Positions 1-14,304 of a stretch of DNA of 64,000 bases are shown one piece after another. The position numbers and the translations under genes were made by a program. A model generated the notes under the pieces. That model was given only the letters and a program-made list of their open reading frames with translations, was not told the origin of the DNA and searched no databases. The stretch covers positions 62,001-126,000 of the forward strand of contig JAIWZP010000038.1 of the NCBI GenBank assembly GCA_025201375.1, read 5' to 3'. The DNA comes from Gongronella butleri. Its lineage: Eukaryota; Mucoromycota; Mucoromycetes; Mucorales; Cunninghamellaceae. Numbering within the stretch: the first letter of the stretch is position 1; every line of letters begins with the position of its first letter.

Positions 1-2590
1 AAGTGCTTCGCACCGCCCTACAAATCGCGCGCGCAAGAGCATGCTCGCTACTCTATACAGTATAAGGTTGAGAAGCAATCAAATCATGATTTGTGTTCGT
101 CATCAATGATGGATTTGTGACAATTCTTGAAAACGGTGCATGCCACGAAAACGGCCCGATCAACCTCTGGTTTTTATTTTTTTTCTTCAAAGAGAGATGC
201 TGAAATAGCCAAGCGGCAAAGTTTGGCGTTGATCGAATCATAACTTTACAGCGAAATAATTTTACAAAAACGCGCTACAGCCAAATTTTCAGCAATGTCG
301 TGCTTCCTGACAAACCACATGATTGACCTTTGAACTTTTATTTTTTTTCTGAGAAGAGAGAGGCAACATCCACTACATGTAAAAGTTTCGTGGCGCTGCG
401 ACGAGGCCTTGGTTGGCGACGAATTTTTTTTTTCAAATTTAGAAAAAAAAAGGTGGGTCAGGTCAAAATGCATCTGGATGGTCTCCCGCTTTGGGAGGTT
501 TTGGCCCAGACAAAGATCTCAAATCCGTTTGGCAACCTACACACTGGGGACCTAAGGGTCATGTCATTAGATGCATTGACCCCCTCTTAATAAGCAAATC
601 TGCAATAAAAATCGGGGGTCGATCGAGCCGTTTTCGAGGCAAAAGTGATCAAAGCCAAATTTAAGAAACTGAGATTTCTAGATCAGTTTTGGTCGTACGC
701 TGGTGAAAATTGGTTCATCCGACAGAGAATCGAATTCTGCATCTTTGTTCACAACAGCAAGCCGTCCTTGGTTTTGTCCATTGCCGAGAAAAACGAAGCT
801 GAAATGTTTGATTGGGCGTTGCAAGTATACAAATGTTGCGCATCGGCGTTGCCAGGCAGGAACAAAATGATCCTTAGGCGGTCACTTTCCACTTGAAAGG
901 TTTAAGCCTGATCGAATAGCAGCCTGGCGCGCCAGAGACAAAATTGTGAATTTAGGGAGCATTGTCAATTTTTTCGTCAACGGCCAGATCAACCCCCGGT
1001 TTTTACTTTTGTTCTGAAAAGAGAGAGGCCAAAATGCCCATATGCCAAAATTTCTTGGAGCTGCAAGCACTCGATGTTGTACCGCATCGATTTTCACAAA
1101 TGACGATTTTCCACCGATTCTCCAAGGAGTACAGGCGCGAATTTTAAACCAGCGAAACTTGGTTCCTCGGATCCCCGTGCCATTCACCCACATAGTAGAA
1201 TTCGTCCATTTGATGATGAAAATGCCATAAAACCTCGGGCGCCATCGACTGGTTCCTGCATAAAATGCAATCTGCTTCAGATTTTCGCCACAAGACAAAC
1301 TCGACGAAGACTGGCCGCAGATTCTCGAAACACGACTCACCAAAAAGAGCACGGGCTGTTTCATACGTGGCCATCGGTGATCACTTCAAAAAACGAGATC
1401 CAAGCAGAATTGACGCGAACAGTTGGTTTGCGGAGCAACTTGGATGCGTGAAAAACCGCGTCAGACTTTGATTTAAGCGCGTCCGTTTCAAGTCGAATCC
1501 ATGCACGCGGAGCCTCTTTTGCTAGTGAATGTGTCGATGCAGCTCCAAGGACGCGCTTCTGCATGCCATTCATCGACAAAGTTTATTCTGAAATCACCAA
1601 TTACTTGCCAACCAGCAGTTCAATCTCACTCTTTTTTGGCGTCTTTCATGGTTTCTCCCTGCGTTGCGTATTGTGTGCAAGCTTGGAGGAATTCTGGCGA
1701 CCCATTTTTTCGATTTTGATTTTGGAGCTCTGAAATGGCCATTTTTTGATATGCGCTTGGCGCGCCTCCAGTGCGCTGCAAGTCATTCCATTAGATGCTT
1801 TGACCACGTATTTGATAGTAAATCTGGAATAAAAGTTGCAGGTCGACTAGACCGTTGCCGAGCAAATCCCCATTTAAGGGTTTGTCGAAAAAGTGTATTT
1901 TCTCTGCGAAGTTTGGCCATCTATAAATGAAATTGGTCTCATTCAAAAGATATTTAACAGATTCTTTTGGCACATCAAAAGCACCGTTGATTGTTTTCCA
2001 AGTTGTCGAGAAAATTGAATTGAAAATGGATTCAATGTTTGATCCACTTTTGCAAGCGTGCAAAGTTCATCCATCGGGCGAGCAAACAATCCGAAAATGA
2101 CAACCGCGTGCGTCTATTCGTTCGAGATTCGCAACATCCAGGTTATTAACAGGGACATCAGTAATCAATGAAAAAAAATGTATTATTGGCACGATTTCAA
2201 AAAAATCATGAATATTTTTTTCCTGTTTCTCATTAAAACCTTGCACCTGGAGCATCTTCTTTTGCTGGTGGACGCGTCAGCACGGCTTTGGAACGCGTTT
2301 TTACTGTTCAAATTGCTTCCGGTAAAATGAAAACTGAAAATTGTAGTTTGATCGCCAAGACGACAACGGACAATTGGAGCACATACTTTTTTTTATTGGC
2401 ATTCTCGCGATTTCTCCGTCCCATCCATCATGCGTGTAAGTTTGACGAGAATCTGGAGACCTGGAATCTAAGCTTTTTTTTTTGATGGCAAACCATGGCT
2501 GATTTTTGCAAGTTGCGCGCGCCCCTTGACTTTTTGACACCTGTCATGCGCATTCCAATGCTACCATAGGCGCGCGGCAAAGGGTCACGC
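1..2590. repeat. Dispersed non-coding repeat, longest copy in the window
   Basis: No credible coding exon is visible; reading frames are short and lack family resemblance. Segments recur elsewhere in the window. About 54-640 matches 55150-55735 (shared stretch around AACGGCCCGATCAAC and the neighbouring AGATGCTGAAATAGCC-like text). About 650-900 matches 58495-58760. About 1240-1760 matches 26570-27120 and 29120-29580. About 1785-2060 matches 17630-17935. The copies are diverged by substitutions and small indels. This reads as an old dispersed element or segmental repeat of 2 kb or more; no terminal repeats or transposase were seen. Confidence 0.65.
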
Positions 2591-2911
2591 CAGGTGTCAT
2601 GTTCCAAAAAGCCGACGATTTTTTTTTTTTTTCCAACGAGCAAGGCATGTCACAAGATTAAGCTGTGTGCCCAATCAAAATGTCTTTTTTTTGGCTTTGA
2701 GCCTGATGATTTGAATCTCCGCAGCATCATTGTGTGTTTCTCTTGCCCTTCGTTTTGGGTTTTGTCCATTTGCTTTTTCTTTGTTCTCCTTTTTTTTCTT
2801 GTTTCTTCTTTTGCTCTCCCTTTTTCAGGCGTTTCCGTCAATTTTGCCTGTTTTTGCTTTCCATCGCGCTCTCGACTATTTTTATATTCACTTGCCCTTT
2901 TTTTATTTGTG

Positions 2912-5900
2912 ATGCCCACGCCGTCGTCGTGTGAGAGTGGGCCAGTGATGGTGGAAGAAGAGGAGTGTGTGCTTTCGTCGTCGTCGCCCCCTGAGCAGCA
3001 GGTGCAACAGCAGCAGCCGGGGCGACGGCGGTCGTCTCTGACGACGGCGCACAGCAAGGAGCCCCTTTCACTCAAGCACCTTGGCAAAGCGGGCCCGCCA
3101 CGCCTGCCGTCGTCGTCGCTGACGTCGTACCAGGCGCATCTCACACCGTTTGCACCGCCTCCACCGACGTCCACGAGCAATCCGGCTTTGTCGCGCCGAA
3201 AGGGCAACCACAGCAGCGGCCAGTCGGCGTCACGCACGGCCAATTCCAAGCGGTCGAGCTTTTGCAAGGCCAAAGTCGACTACCAGACGCTTGTTCAACA
3301 GTTTGTTACCCAGCTCACCAAGGGCTGTGGCCAGCACGGTTGCACCAATCGATTTTGTGCCAGCTCGCCGGGTAAGAAAACGAAGAAACCCATTGGGGAT
3401 TTTAAAAAAAAAATGAGTGCATTGACCATGTTCCCTCTTTTTTTTTATTTTTTTTATTTTTGTTCTTTTCCATCGACACAATTTAGGCTATCGGCTTTGT
3501 TTAGACGCTTCATCGGCTCTTGTGCTTGCGATGGAGCTTGCACGGCAGAACAAGGCCGGGCGACTGTGCAATTCGACATCTGTCGACGGGTTGCAGCAAG
3601 GCAACCCTCCCTTTGGGGCGCCGCCGCGGACGAAAAAGGAAATATGTTCCCCGGATGGCACTTTTACGTTCCTTCCTTTGGTGTTGGCGGCCATGTGGGC
3701 CAAGGACCCTGCGACACTCGACAGGCTGCCGCCGCTGTGCGACTTGGACATCCATGCCGCCAAACACGTCTTGCGCACAAGGCCGACCACGCTGTTGCGC
3801 GCGCTTTTCCGCCAGCCTGTGCACGGCATTGGCTCGTGTTTCCTCAAAGACGACGAAACCGACATGGAGGACCTCAATCGTCTGTATTGGCAGATTTTCG
3901 AGGGCGATCCTGCGTGGACACCGTAAGTTTGCGACCATTACGCGTTTTTGCTTGAGCGCATCCACCTGAATCTGGCGGATGTACCCAATGACGACGACAT
4001 GCGTCCGATCATTGATGCATGGTCGCGGTCCATCCATTGCTGCGCGCGCTGGCTCATCCTGCAGGTCCATTGGCCCATACAACAAAGCAGCGCGGACATC
4101 CATGGCAACGCTCTCATGTACAAACTCGTCCAGGTCCTCAGCAAAACCCCAGGCACGCCCCTCGAGCAGCCCCTCATCAACGTCCTTTCCAGGTACGAAT
4201 GAATTGAAAAAAAAAAAGACGCGTTGCATCTCACACTCTTTCTTTCTTTCATGTTTACAAAGGAGCAGCGTTGATCACATGAGCGACGTTGTGTTTTTCA
4301 TCCAGTTGTATCTAATGGACCACTTTCACGTGGGACCCTACCGACGAGACAGGGACGATGCTGTTGTGGCGGCTGTCAAGGCGCTCGCCTTTTTATGTAA
4401 CTATTATTTTTTATTTTCTATTTTTATTTTGACTATTGGGGGTATGCAACTGGTGGGTCTAACATCTCTATCGCTCTTTTTTTTTAGATGAATGCAATGC
4501 GCAGCGCGTGGACCGCGCGGAGGACGAGGTGTTTATCCATGAAGAGTTGCTGGGCAAGCTTGTGATCAAGGACGAATATCGTGTTTGGAAGCGTGTTCTT
4601 GCGTATGGCGAGGGCCGGCCGAGCGCATTGACGCTTGCGCGTGTGCAACAGCGGCGGAGCCACAGCGACAATGGGAATATGGTGGTAGAAGATGTGCTGC
4701 AGGACCAACAGCGGCGGTCGCGGCTTTTTATGACGACCAACTTGACCTCGATTCTGCTGCCCTATCCATTTGTCAATTCGTACCAATTCTCATGGCTCAG
4801 CTATCCGTTTTTGCTGTCTGCGGCCGTCAAGCGCAAGGTGTTGCTGATGGACTGCATGGGCAGCATGTCGCGTGAATACGAGCACGCATGCGTGAATCAC
4901 ACGCTTCTTGCGCAGGCGCAGCGGCTGCTGGCGGGCACACAGCTGGCACACATGGACCACACGCACATGAAGAGTGCCATTTGCCCGTATTTGCTGCTGG
5001 AGATCCGACGCCTTCATTTTGTTCAAGATACATGGCACCAGGTGTCGCAAAAGTGGGCGGATCTCAAGAAACCGCTAAAGATCAAGTTTGTCGATGGTGG
5101 CGAAGAGGGCGTGGACCAAGGCGGTGTGCAAAAAGAGTTTTTTGCTGTCCTTTTTGAGCATTTGCTTGCCAAGCAGACGGGTCTTTTTGGGTTGTTGACA
5201 GACGATGGCGAACCCTCGCGTCTTTATTGGTTCCGTGCGACCCCTGATCCGGATATCCATGGCTACGAGATGCTCGGCGTGCTGCTGGGTCTTGCCATCT
5301 ACAATGGCGTCCTGTTGCAGCTTGCCTTTCCGCGTGTCTTGTGGCAATTGCTCCTTCAACCCGATATTCGTTCCCTAGATGAATTGCCGCTTTCCATGGA
5401 CGACCTGCGGCAAGCATGGCCGCAATTGGCCCAGGGTCTCGATGCCTTGTTGGCGTACGACGGCGATGACGTGGAAAACGTGTTTTGCCGCAATTACGAG
5501 CGCACCATTGCGTGCTTTGAGCATGAAAATGACGCCACTTCGACCATGACCGTGCCGCTTATCGAAGGTGGCCAGTGGATTGCCGTGACCAATGCGAATC
5601 GCCAGCAATACGTGGCCGATTATGCGCGACACGTGATGCTGGCGCAGCACCGCGACGCCATTCTTGCTCTACGACGCGGATTGTGGTGCGTGCTGGGTTG
5701 TTCGGCACTCACGCTCTTGACACCAAGCGAATTGGAGCGAATTGCGTGCGGGTGGGCATTGGGCCAGCACTCGGTGGACCTGGACATGGCCGAACTCGAG
5801 GCCATCACCGAGTACGACGATGGCTACCACGCCGATCACCCCGTCATCCGCGACTTTTGGTCCATTGTCCATGTGGACATGACCGCAGAGCAGAAACACA

Positions 5901-6222
5901 AGCTGCTGCTCTTTGTCACCGCAAGTGACCGCATCCCCGTCGGTGGACTCAAGGAACTCACCTTTGTCATCCAGCGCAATGGCCCGGACAGTGACAGGTA
6001 AACCCTCTTCTTTTTCAATACAATGGAGAGAAACGAGCCAAAAATTGACCGACGCGTCTCGCTCATCCCTTTTTTTTTTTCTTCTTCTTCCAAAAATTTA
6101 GGCTTCCGACTGCATTGACGTGTTTTGCGCGTTTGCTGCTACCTGAATACGCGTCTAGAGACAAACTACGTGATCGTCTGATCACCTCCATCGAAAACAG
6201 CAAAGGATTCGGCCTGGTGTGA
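2912..6222 (+). CDS. UBE3A-like HECT E3 ubiquitin ligase with AZUL zinc finger
   Basis: Exons are 2912-3371, 3487-4192 (but see below), 4263-4396, 4488-5997 and 6102-6222, giving about 976 residues. The N-terminus is low-complexity (Ser, Gln, Pro). An AZUL zinc finger follows, with Cys residues in KGCGQHGCTNRFCASS, continued across intron 1. The large fifth exon is the HECT N-lobe. The last exon holds the catalytic cysteine in LPTALTCFARLLLPEY, followed by the C-terminal tail ending KGFGLV. AZUL plus HECT is the UBE3A architecture; AZUL binds the proteasome subunit Rpn10/PSMD4 in animals. The HECT cysteine accepts ubiquitin from an E2 and passes it to substrate. An in-frame TAA lies at 3924-3926, next to a GTAAGT donor-like site at 3923. 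No acceptor restores the frame with that donor. A GC donor at 3912 with acceptor 3955-3956 would remove the stop in frame (45-nt intron). The start was chosen as the first ATG after the pyrimidine-rich leader. Confidence 0.9.
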
Positions 6223-6770
6223 GCCTTGAATTTGTTATTTTTCCCCTTTTTTTGTATGTAAATGTTTAGATCCAACCCCCCCCCTTTTACCCCCCCCCCC
6301 ACCTCCAGGAGTTTTCCCTGGCTTTTTGACATTGATTCGTTCGATTGTACCACGTCTCTTTTTGCCACGTAAAATAAAGCATCGCGTTTCATCTTCCTTT
6401 TTCATTTGATACAAAAAAAAAAGAAAAGAAAAGAAAAGAAAAGAACACCATTGGGTGGGGAGCCCAAATGTTTCGAGGTTGGGGGCAGCCTTCCGCAGTT
6501 TTCCGTCCTTGATCCAGGAGCGGGGATTTAAAATGCAAAACGAGGATTTCCACATTCTCCACCTCGATTTTTTCTTTCTTTCTTCCTTTAGCTCTTTTTC
6601 TCCCTCTTTTGTTCTGTTGACCTGGTTCTTTTTACCTTGTTTTCTTCCCTCGTCTCTACACGCCAGCGGTACCTTATTACAGAGTAAGCAGAGAAAAGGG
6701 GCGATCGTGTGGTCAAACAAACAATAGTCGCTCAATTTGCTTCTTTTTTTTCGTTTTGTTTCCAGTGACA
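6223..6770. other. Intergenic region with homopolymer tracts
   Basis: Lies between the HECT gene and the CHTOP-like gene on the same strand. It contains a C-rich stretch near 6277-6301 and an (AAAAG)n run near 6411-6444. It probably holds the 3' UTR of the first gene and the promoter of the second. No gene is seen. Confidence 0.5.
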
Positions 6771-7701
6771 ATGACGTTTCAGCGCACACAGCAAGGCGGT
6801 CGCACCGTGACGATCGGCGGCTCACGCAACCTGAACGAGAGGTAAATGACAAGGCGCCTTTTTGGAGGGGAAAAGGGGGTAAAGGGGGGCACATTTGGCC
6901 ACAAAATGGAGAGTTGACATTTGCTGTCGTCAGTCAAGTGAACCCCTTTATGCCCCTTGACCACCCATTGATTGCCACAATGCCACGATTTGACTAATGG
7001 TGGCGAAAGCGCATGTTCATTGATATTCAATTCCTGTTTTATTTTATTTTGTATGGTTGTTGTGCAGATTTGGACAATTGGCGTCGAGCAGCAAAAAAGT
7101 GACGCCTGTGCCTAGTGGTTGCAAGGCGGCGGGTGGTCTGGCAGGTCACTCTGTGCCGCCAAGGCCAGCATCAGTGCAAAAGCAGCAGCAAAAGCCGACA
7201 CAAGTGAGCAAATCCGTGTTTGCACGCATCCAATCGCCCAAGAAAGCGGCGCCTGCGCCTCCCGCGCCTGCATCAAAGGCGACCGTCACCAAAGGCGGCA
7301 TCAAGAAGCAGGGCAAGTTTGCTCAACAGCGCGCCCTTGCCGCCGGTGCCGCACGCGGCATTCAAAAACAACTCAAACAGACACAATCGACAAAACAGCA
7401 GCAGCCACAAAAACAACAAAAGCAACTGAAGCAACAACAGCAGCAGCACGCGTCGAAAAAGGCGATCAAGGGCAATCAGAATGTGTCGAAAAAGCAAAAC
7501 GATAAAAAAAAGAGTGGAGGTGGCGCGCTCGGCAAGAACAAAAAGCCAAAGGACAAGCCCAAGCCCATGACGGCCGAATCGTTGGACGCGCAACTCGACA
7601 AGTATATGTTCAAGGATCCGAAATCTGCACAAGCACGCCTGGACGAGGAATTGTCAAGCTATATGGCCGACGCGCCTGCCCACGACGATTTCGATTTGTG
7701 A
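6771..7701 (+). CDS. CHTOP/FoP-like mRNA export adaptor
   Basis: Two exons, 6771-6841 and 7068-7701, give 234 residues. The N-terminus carries a short LNERF motif, split by the intron, like the UAP56-binding motif of animal CHTOP. The middle is a long basic, Gln- and Lys-rich low-complexity stretch. The C-terminus has two copies of the FoP-duplication pattern, LDAQLDKYM and LDEELSSYM, as in CHTOP and ALY/REF proteins. Family knowledge points to the TREX complex, where such proteins recruit the UAP56/Sub2 helicase and promote mRNA export. There is no RRM domain, so CHTOP is a better match than ALY. The arginine-glycine region of animal CHTOP is replaced by KQQ-rich sequence. Confidence 0.75.
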
Positions 7702-7983
7702 TCTTTCCCCCCCCTTTTTTTTTTCTTTTCTTCTTCTATAATACCTTTGCATGCGCGCCAAAAGTGGCCGCCCACGCGTGCACATTGCGTCAATTGTGTG
7801 CGCGCGTCGATCCCTCTTTTTTATTTTATTTCTTACATCTCTCTCTCTCTCTCTTCCCTTTTGCGCTCGATTTGCAGCAATAAAAAAATGATATCTGTTT
7901 TTTTTTTTCCTTCTTTATTGTGTGTGGCAAAAGAGCAATGACTTCTGAAAACAGGGGGTGGCATAGGCGCGTCTTTTATAAAA

Positions 7984-9065
7984 TCATGTTGAGCTGGTGG
8001 ACGCCAAGGGCTTCATCTTCTTCTTTTCAGCCTCCTCCTCCTTTTCCTTTTCAATCTCGGCCACAACCTGCTCGACCTCGGCCAGGTCCAGGTGCTATGA
8101 AAAAAAAAAGAAAAACACGCGTCATTGGAGGCCAATTCGCGCGTCGCTCTTGTTTTCATCTGGTTTTCATCCATTTTTTCTATTTTTTTCTTACCTTGAT
8201 CTTGCCATCGTCGGTCATGAGGGCGATTTCAATGTTCTTTGCGCCGGTTTGGACAACCTCGAGGAGGGACTTGACGGTGAGCTTGATGGCCTGCTTGTCG
8301 TCCATGTCATCCTTGTAATTCTTCTCGAGGAACTCGCGCACGGTCTTTGAGCTGCGGCCAATGGCATTGGCCTTCCACGCCGTGTAAATACCGGACGGCT
8401 CCGTCATATACAGACGCGGCGCGTTATTGTCAAACCCAATGATCAGCGTGGAAATGCCAAAAGGTCGCACACCACCACTCTGCGTGTATTTCTGCTGGAC
8501 TTGCGCAATGTAACGTGTAATGTACTCGACTGACGCAGGATCCTCCACCGTCAGGCGGTGGCTCTGGCACTCGGTGCGCGCCTTGTTGATCAAAACACGC
8601 GCGTCCGCCGTCAGACCTAACATTTTTTTTGAAAAAAAAAATGGAACAATGGAGTCCAATGGAGCCCAGATGAGCAAAAAATATATATATTATATATGTA
8701 TCGAGGCCGCGTCGCCTCTCCTGTTTTGTCACCCCGTTTGCTCTTTTTGTTTCGTTTACCGGCAAACGCCATGCAAATATGGTCATCCAGCATGGCAATT
8801 TTGCGCATGGTGCGTGGATCTTGGAGCTTGAGTGCCGACTTTTTCTCGACGCCAAGGACGACTGTGTTTTGTCCTCGCACGCCAACCTGTAAATAAAGAA
8901 AAACGAAGAAAAACACCTTTTAGTGCCCTGTGCCTTGCGTCATCGCCACGAAAAAAAGCCATTTACAGCACAGGTGCCTTTTCGCACCGCCTCGGACGCA
9001 TACTCCACTTGGAACAAGTGGCCATCGGGCGAAAACACGGTCAGTGCGCGGTCGTATCCAGACAT
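7984..9065 (-). CDS. PRE6: 20S proteasome subunit alpha-4 (PSMA7/Pre6)
   Basis: Four exons read on the minus strand: 9065-8967, 8886-8760, 8616-8195 and 8094-7984; 252 residues. The protein opens with the alpha-subunit signature [20 protein letters not shown] and continues with GTCAVGVRG. The stretch [17 protein letters not shown] is typical of alpha-4/alpha-7 type subunits. The C-terminus is the usual charged tail ([12 protein letters not shown]). The alpha ring of the 20S core gates substrate entry and lacks the catalytic threonine, as here. It lies tail to tail with the CHTOP-like gene and shares orientation with the downstream MSE1 gene. All splice phases close cleanly and the length is normal for the family. 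Confidence 0.95.
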
Positions 9066-9304
9066 ATCAAAAGAGTGGGCAAGAAATACAAAAGAAAAAA
9101 AAAAGGGACAAAGAAGAAGAAACAAGAAAAAAAGGTGCTCGAGAACAACGTCATCCTTTTTTGCGCGCGTTCCAAACCCCGCTCACAAAGAAAACAAGAC
9201 CGTACACGTAATTCCCGCTCCACATTTACTCTCTCTCTCTCTCAAAAAAAGCCCAAAATTGCATATTTCACTGAATGCAAAGGAAAAAAATCTATCTAAT
9301 TCGT

Positions 9305-11359
<2,055 letters not shown>

Positions 11360-11361
11360 TC

Positions 11362-11553
11362 ATGGCATTCGAGACCCAACACTGCTGTACGTGCGACGAG
11401 ATCAAGCAAGAAAAAGATTTTCGTGGTCTTTCTTTTCGCGAATGCAATGACTGTGCACGCAAGCATGCACCGCCGGCATCCCCGTTGGTCGGTCCTCGAT
11501 CTATTTTTCTCGTGGCCGTCGGTGTCGCGATTTGGTGCTGCTGGCGATCGTGA
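11362..11553 (+). CDS. Possible small zinc-ribbon/tail-anchored protein
   Basis: A 63-codon uninterrupted frame starts at an ATG after a poly-T run, between the divergent MSE1 gene and PEX16. It has two CxxC knuckles about 19 residues apart (HCCTCDE and ECNDCARKH), which could bind one zinc ion. A hydrophobic C-terminal segment (SIFLVAVGVAIWCCW) then ends the protein, like a tail anchor. I do not recognise a family. The cysteine spacing and the membrane tail argue for a real gene; the short length and lack of introns argue for caution. Confidence 0.4.
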   Translation: MAFETQHCCTCDEIKQEKDFRGLSFRECNDCARKHAPPASPLVGPRSIFLVAVGVAIWCCWRS

Positions 11554-11783
11554 GATTCGACTTGCTGACGCATCGCCGATCAAAACACCGTTCTTTTTGC
11601 CATTTTCTTCCCGTCGCTTGACTTTTTAAAGGCACTGTCATTGTCAAAATGATTTCAAATAAGGTTCAAGGGCCGGCTGCCTCTTTTGGACAACGAAATG
11701 AAATATAAAGCGAGCGGGGGTTCCCCGTTCCTTCGTCTTTTTTTCCCTTTTCCTTGTTCTTTCTTTGTTTTTCGTGATATCCT

Positions 11784-13292
11784 ATGCTACCCACCAGCTT
11801 GCTGCACTTCAAGTCTGGCCATACCAACACGCACAAGGGCTATGCGACCACCATCGATCCTATTGAGGACCTGCTGCGCGCATTGTCTATCTTGCTCCCT
11901 GGTAAAAAAAAAAAAAAAAAAAAAGAAAAAAAAACTTTACGCGGCCATTGGACGACCACTGATGCGCATTTTTTTTTCTTTTTTTACCAGGCCGTGTGGC
12001 GGAAGGCGACGTGTGTGCTCAGACCGGTAAGTTAATAGGGTGATCATGCATTTTTAAAATGGGCTCATTTGTTTGATTTAGTGCTGACGGCGCTGAACCT
12101 GGTGTCGCTGTACAATACGCACTATTTAATACGCACCGCCGACAAGACACAGGACGCTCCCGACTCGTTTGCGTTCAACCGGTACCTGCGGCGGCGGTTC
12201 CAGCTGTCCAAGCCATTCCAATGGGCCAGCTTGTCGCTCAGCGTTATTTCATACACGGAGGTGTTGCTGGAAATGCTGCTGACACGCTCACAACGGTCCA
12301 AGCAGAGCAGGTGGCGACTCGTGGCGTGTGTCGAGTCGATCAAGTAAGCGCGGGATGAAAAAAAAGGGGGGAGGGAGAACATATGGTCTGACTCATGACG
12401 ATAATTTCAACAGGCTTGTGCTACGTTTGCTGTTGTATTACGGTGCGCGGCGGCGCATGGTGCTTCATCCGACCCACTTTTTGCGCAACGTGGACGCGCA
12501 CTCGCTTGCATACGACCACGACGGCGAGGATCGGTTCGAGCTGGGCCACTTGGACGCGCGCCTGGGCCTGCCGTCCACGGCAAACGACACATTGTCAAAG
12601 CCAGCATTCCCAACACCACGCTTTGGGTTGGCCCATGTGGCCGAGCTGCTCTGGATGGCACGGCCGCTCGTCTATGGTAAATGGTTGAGGCGCGGTGATC
12701 GGGGAGGCACGGAATTTCACATGTGATTGTGCTCATTTGTTGAATTTTTTTTTTTTGGGTAGTGCTGCTGCTGGCCAAGGCACATCGCGCGACACCTTCG
12801 AAGCTGCGGCGCACGGATGGCGACAATGACGACGACGATGACATGGATGAAAAGGACGAGGAGAACCATTGGCAGCCATGGCTCGTGTCGCTGGGCATGG
12901 ACGTCGTGGCCAGCCTTTTGCGCCAGGCCCAGCCCATGACCCCACTCGAGCACGAGGAAGCACACCGCCGAAATTACCTGTTCCTCTTTTACCTCCTGCG
13001 CGGTCCCGTCTATTCCCTCTGGGCTAGGTAAGAAATAAAAAGCAAGAAAAATGGAAAATCATGCAAATTAGCGCCCTGACATCCCTTTTTCGTTCTCTAG
13101 ACCCTTTTTGGACTGGCTCGCCGATACCACTGAGCACCGCCCGCTGATCTCGATTCTCACAAGTAAGCAATTGCGAGTGATTTCACGCACAAACGAGCAG
13201 TGACTCACTTTTTTTTTTTGCTTTTTCTAGCCGCCATCAACGATTACCGGCCATTCTGGGAGCAATGCTACTTTTACACATCAGGCTCTTAG
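11784..13292 (+). CDS. PEX16: Peroxin-16, peroxisomal membrane biogenesis
   Basis: Seven exons (11784-11901, 11991-12026, 12082-12343, 12414-12676, 12763-13027, 13101-13162, 13231-13292) give 355 residues. The N-terminal half carries the conserved GR-x-AEGD segment across intron 1, followed by LTALNLVSLYN. The mid part ends in RLLLYYGARRRM, and the C-terminus ends FWEQCYFYTSGS, like the conserved tail of Pex16. An acidic insert (a run of Asp residues) lies in exon 5. Pex16 sits in the ER and peroxisome membrane and acts as receptor for Pex3 during membrane-protein insertion. It is absent from Saccharomyces, so its presence fits a fungus outside the Saccharomycotina. All splice phases are consistent. 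Confidence 0.88.
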
Positions 13293-13972
13293 AGATACAC
13301 ATCCTATGATAGAGGACACTGTGAATGCTATGATAGAAAACACAAATAAAATTGCGAACTCCAATGCGCCTGGCACGTTGACTGCGCCGTGAGCAATGAA
13401 TACCATTCCTAGTTTCCCACCTATCCATCTTTCTACAGTACAGTAGGTACTGTAAAAACGACTGTGTACTTCTACTTTGCCGCCCACTTTGATACCAAAC
13501 ATCGCGTCAAAAACAAGTTCCAAAATGCAGTACCATAAATAGGCAAATGCAGCAATTCTACAAAATAGCGAGTTAGCGACCATTTCACGGAAGATCTCCG
13601 TGCATAAACGTCGTTCATCCGTAAAACTGGAACCGATCGTTACAGAGTTTCCACTGTTCATACGCGCGTCGTTGAAAAGTTTTTGCACGCAAAGAGGTTT
13701 TTTTCACCCGCGAATAAAAATGCAAATGCACGCAAACACCTTTCATTGGCGCGCACCGCATCATCAGTCCACGCAAACTTTACTCTCGATGGGCGCCAAT
13801 TGAATTTTTAGGGCACGCGAATATTTATTTCGTACAAAAAAAAAAAAAAAAAAGGAAACTATGAGTACAGTAACCAGACTTCGATCTGTCAGCCCAACGC
13901 GTTCGACATGTGTGACCCGCCAGCGTTCGATTTGTGTGACCACCGCATTTGACTTGTGCGACCGCTGAGTTC

Positions 13973-14110
13973 GACTCGCTTATCCGGCGTTCGACTCGTT
14001 TACCCGGCGTTCGACTCGCTTATCCGGCGTTCGACTCGTTTACCCGGCGTTCGACTCGTTTGCCTGGCGTTCAACTCGTTTGCCTGGCGTTCGACTCGTT
14101 TACCGGATTT
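13973..14110. repeat. 20-bp minisatellite, left arm
   Basis: About seven head-to-tail units of TTCGACTCGTTTACCCGGCG, with variants such as CTTATC and TTGCCT in the second half. Degenerate units can be seen upstream from about 13888. The unit is not a multiple of three, so frames crossing it are incidental. Confidence 0.9.
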
Positions 14111-14304
14111 CCAGTGTTCATTGGCGCGCCTCACAATTATTTTTAGCGCGCAAATAAAAAAATTAGGCGCGCAAAGCAATTTTTGTTTGCACGCAAAAAA
14201 AAAAAAAAAAGAGTCAGGGGTCACCGTGCCATCAGATGACAACCACGGAAAAAGTTGAAGGTGCTTCAAAATTGGAGCGGCATGCTCGCCGAGTGACCTG
14301 CAAT

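Noticed and set aside
7380..7460. CAG/CAA run as a repeat expansion or separate feature
   Set aside because: It is a low-complexity Gln/Lys section inside the CHTOP-like protein and needs no separate call.
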